Origin: Candidatus Nealsonbacteria bacterium RBG_13_42_11
GTDB lineage: Bacteria; Patescibacteriota; Minisyncoccia; Minisyncoccales; RBG-13-42-11
Length of the DNA stretch: 9,594 bases
Assembly (NCBI GenBank): GCA_001821455.1
Contig: MHLY01000003.1
Location: 80,905 to 90,498 of the forward strand
Direction of reading: 5' to 3'
Shown here: in pieces, positions 7,755 to 9,594 of the stretch
Position numbering within the stretch: the stretch's first letter is position 1
How the letters are laid out: each line of letters begins with the position of its first letter
Program-made: the position numbers and the translations under genes
The notes under the pieces: generated by a model
The model's input: only the letters and a program-made list of their open reading frames with translations
Told to the model about the DNA's origin: nothing
The model's database searches: none

Positions 7755-8785
7755 ACGGAGAAAAAGTTTTAGACATATCGTGGGGAACAATTTTTAAAAT
7801 AGCGCTGGCTTCTTTCTGTTTTTATTTAATTTATCTGCTGAAAGACATTTTGATTTTGGTCGTTTTTGCTTTGATTATTTCATTTCTGTTTAATCCCGCG
7901 ATTAAATTCCTGCAAAAACTGAGAATCCCGAGAACCTTAGCGGTAGTTTTTATTTATGTTGCGATTTTCGGCATTTTAGGACTGTCTGTTTATCTGATAG
8001 CGCCGATGTTTTTCTCTGAAACCCAGCAATTCTCCAAACTTTTCCCTCAATATTTTGAAAAAATCGCCCCGCCCCTGAGGGGATTGGGCATTGAGGCCTT
8101 TGAAAGCATGGAAAGCTTTATTCAGGCCATGGGCGGAGTGCTCCAAAAAGCATCCTCCGATATCCTGAACGCAATTTCCATTTTTTTCGGAAGCGTCGGT
8201 GCGACTTTATTTATTTTGACCATAGCGCTTTTTATTTCTTTGGAGAAAAATGGCATAGAAAGGATGATTGGGACTTTTGTCCCTAAAAAATACGAAAATT
8301 ACATTTTATTTCTGTTGGAAAAATCTCAATCCAAGGTTTCCGGATGGTTCGGCACCAGGATTTTAACCTGTATTTTCGTCGGAGTGGCGTTTTTCATTAC
8401 TCTTTATCTGTTTAACGTAAAATATGCTTTGACTTTGGGATTTTTGGCGGGAATTTTCAATTTTATTCCGATTCTGGGCCCCGTTATCATAGGAGCCGTC
8501 GCTTTTTTAGTCGTTGTTTTGGATTCCTGGCTGAAAGCGTTGTTTGTCTTGGCCGCCTTTGTTCTAATTCAGCAGATTGAAAATAACATTCTTTCTCCGA
8601 TTTTAACTAAAAAATTTGTTAATTTACCCGCGGTATTGGTCTTGATTTCCTTGGCAATCGGTGGCCGGCTTCTGGGAGTTCTGGGAGCCATTCTCGCCAT
8701 TCCCTTGGCGGGGATAATCTTTGAATTTTTAAAGGATTTCTTTCAAAAAAAGAAAGAAGAAAAAGAAAAACCGGTGGTTTTATAG
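7751..8785 (+). CDS. AI-2E family (PerM/TqsA-like) membrane transporter
   Basis: A 344-residue polytopic membrane protein. Hydrophobic segments lie at about 14-30, 32-49, 62-86, 140-164, 203-222, 226-256, 261-278 and 293-327, with a more polar stretch at 88-138, the usual layout of this family. Family motifs are FNFIPILGP (237-244), QQIENNILSPIL (274-285) and GGRLLGVLGAILAIPLAG (304-321). The tail is short and basic (KKKEEKEK). Characterised relatives differ in role: TqsA exports autoinducer-2, others are Na+/H+ antiporters or of unknown function. The substrate therefore cannot be assigned, and no luxS or other quorum-sensing gene is present. The start overlaps the peptidase stop (ATGA) and has no Shine-Dalgarno, so translation is probably by re-initiation. 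It is the last gene before the hairpin terminator. Confidence 0.92.
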   Translation: MNGEKVLDISWGTIFKIALASFCFYLIYLLKDILILVVFALIISFLFNPAIKFLQKLRIPRTLAVVFIYVAIFGILGLSVYLIAPMFFSETQQFSKLFPQYFEKIAPPLRGLGIEAFESMESFIQAMGGVLQKASSDILNAISIFFGSVGATLFILTIALFISLEKNGIERMIGTFVPKKYENYILFLLEKSQSKVSGWFGTRILTCIFVGVAFFITLYLFNVKYALTLGFLAGIFNFIPILGPVIIGAVAFLVVVLDSWLKALFVLAAFVLIQQIENNILSPILTKKFVNLPAVLVLISLAIGGRLLGVLGAILAIPLAGIIFEFLKDFFQKKKEEKEKPVVL

Positions 8786-8793
8786 CCGAAAAA

Positions 8794-8822
8794 TTAAGTT
8801 TAAAAAAAGCGGAAATTATGAT
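8794..8822 (+). promoter_or_regulatory. metG: Possible weak promoter for metG
   Basis: TATGAT at 8817-8822 is close to the -10 consensus, with TTAAGT at 8794-8799 (3 of 6 matches to the -35 consensus) at 17-bp spacing. Transcription would then begin near 8829, the first base of the hairpin. In such AT-rich DNA this match could occur by chance. Confidence 0.25.
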
Positions 8823-8828
8823 AAAATT

Positions 8829-8852
8829 AAAGGAGGTTCAAACCTCCTTTTT
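8829..8852 (+). terminator. Hairpin with T-run: probable intrinsic terminator of the operon
   Basis: The arms AAAGGAGGTT (8829-8838) and AACCTCCTTT (8841-8850) are perfectly complementary. Two bases lie between them, so the outer 9 pairs around a TCAA loop are the realistic stem. A run of five T (8848-8852) follows on the + strand, while the other strand has no T-run, so it terminates + strand transcripts from the AI-2E gene. It ends only 6 nt before the metG ATG and occupies the place where the metG ribosome-binding site would be. It could alternatively act as a 5'-leader hairpin of metG. Confidence 0.65.
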
Positions 8853-8858
8853 AGTATT

Positions 8859-9594
<736 letters not shown>

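Noticed and set aside
8786..8858. T-box or other riboswitch upstream of metG
   Set aside because: Only 73 nt are available, and no T-box antiterminator or SAM/S-box core is visible; the single short hairpin is explained as a terminator.

Overview
The window looks like chromosomal DNA of a Candidate Phyla Radiation bacterium (Patescibacteria, most likely a Parcubacteria-type lineage). This is inferred from the AT-rich, Lys/Glu/Ile-rich coding style, a single-chain glycyl-tRNA synthetase, a membrane-anchored multi-Ig-like surface protein of a kind common in that group, and very tight gene packing. No TGA occurs as a sense codon in any of the eight genes, and TGA ends the M16 gene, so the UGA=Gly code of Gracilibacteria/SR1 does not apply. 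Taxonomy could not be tested by a search.

All recognisable genes lie on the + strand. From 1 to 8785 they form one close-packed run: ileS (5' end cut off by the window) - small unknown gene - recO - surface protein - glyQS - M16 zinc peptidase - AI-2E-family membrane protein. Gaps are 1 to 13 nt or the genes overlap (8 nt for glyQS/M16, 4 nt ATGA for M16/AI-2E), so this is probably one operon. A 73-nt gap (8786-8858) holds a hairpin with a short T-run and a weak promoter-like sequence. After it comes metG (8859 to the right edge, cut off at its 3' end). No stretch of 300 bases or more lacks a gene. I see no tRNA, rRNA, CRISPR, insertion sequence or attachment site.

The genes serve mainly translation (isoleucyl-, glycyl- and methionyl-tRNA synthetases) and DNA repair (RecO), with an envelope/proteolysis element (surface protein, M16 peptidase, AI-2E permease). 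The most unusual feature is in ileS. A complete histidine-phosphatase (phosphoglycerate-mutase-like) domain with its full catalytic residue set is inserted in frame in the synthetase catalytic body, between the two Cys-X2-Cys halves of what looks like a zinc ribbon. A second point of interest is the hairpin before metG, whose arms are a consensus Shine-Dalgarno sequence and a copy of the anti-Shine-Dalgarno tail of 16S rRNA.
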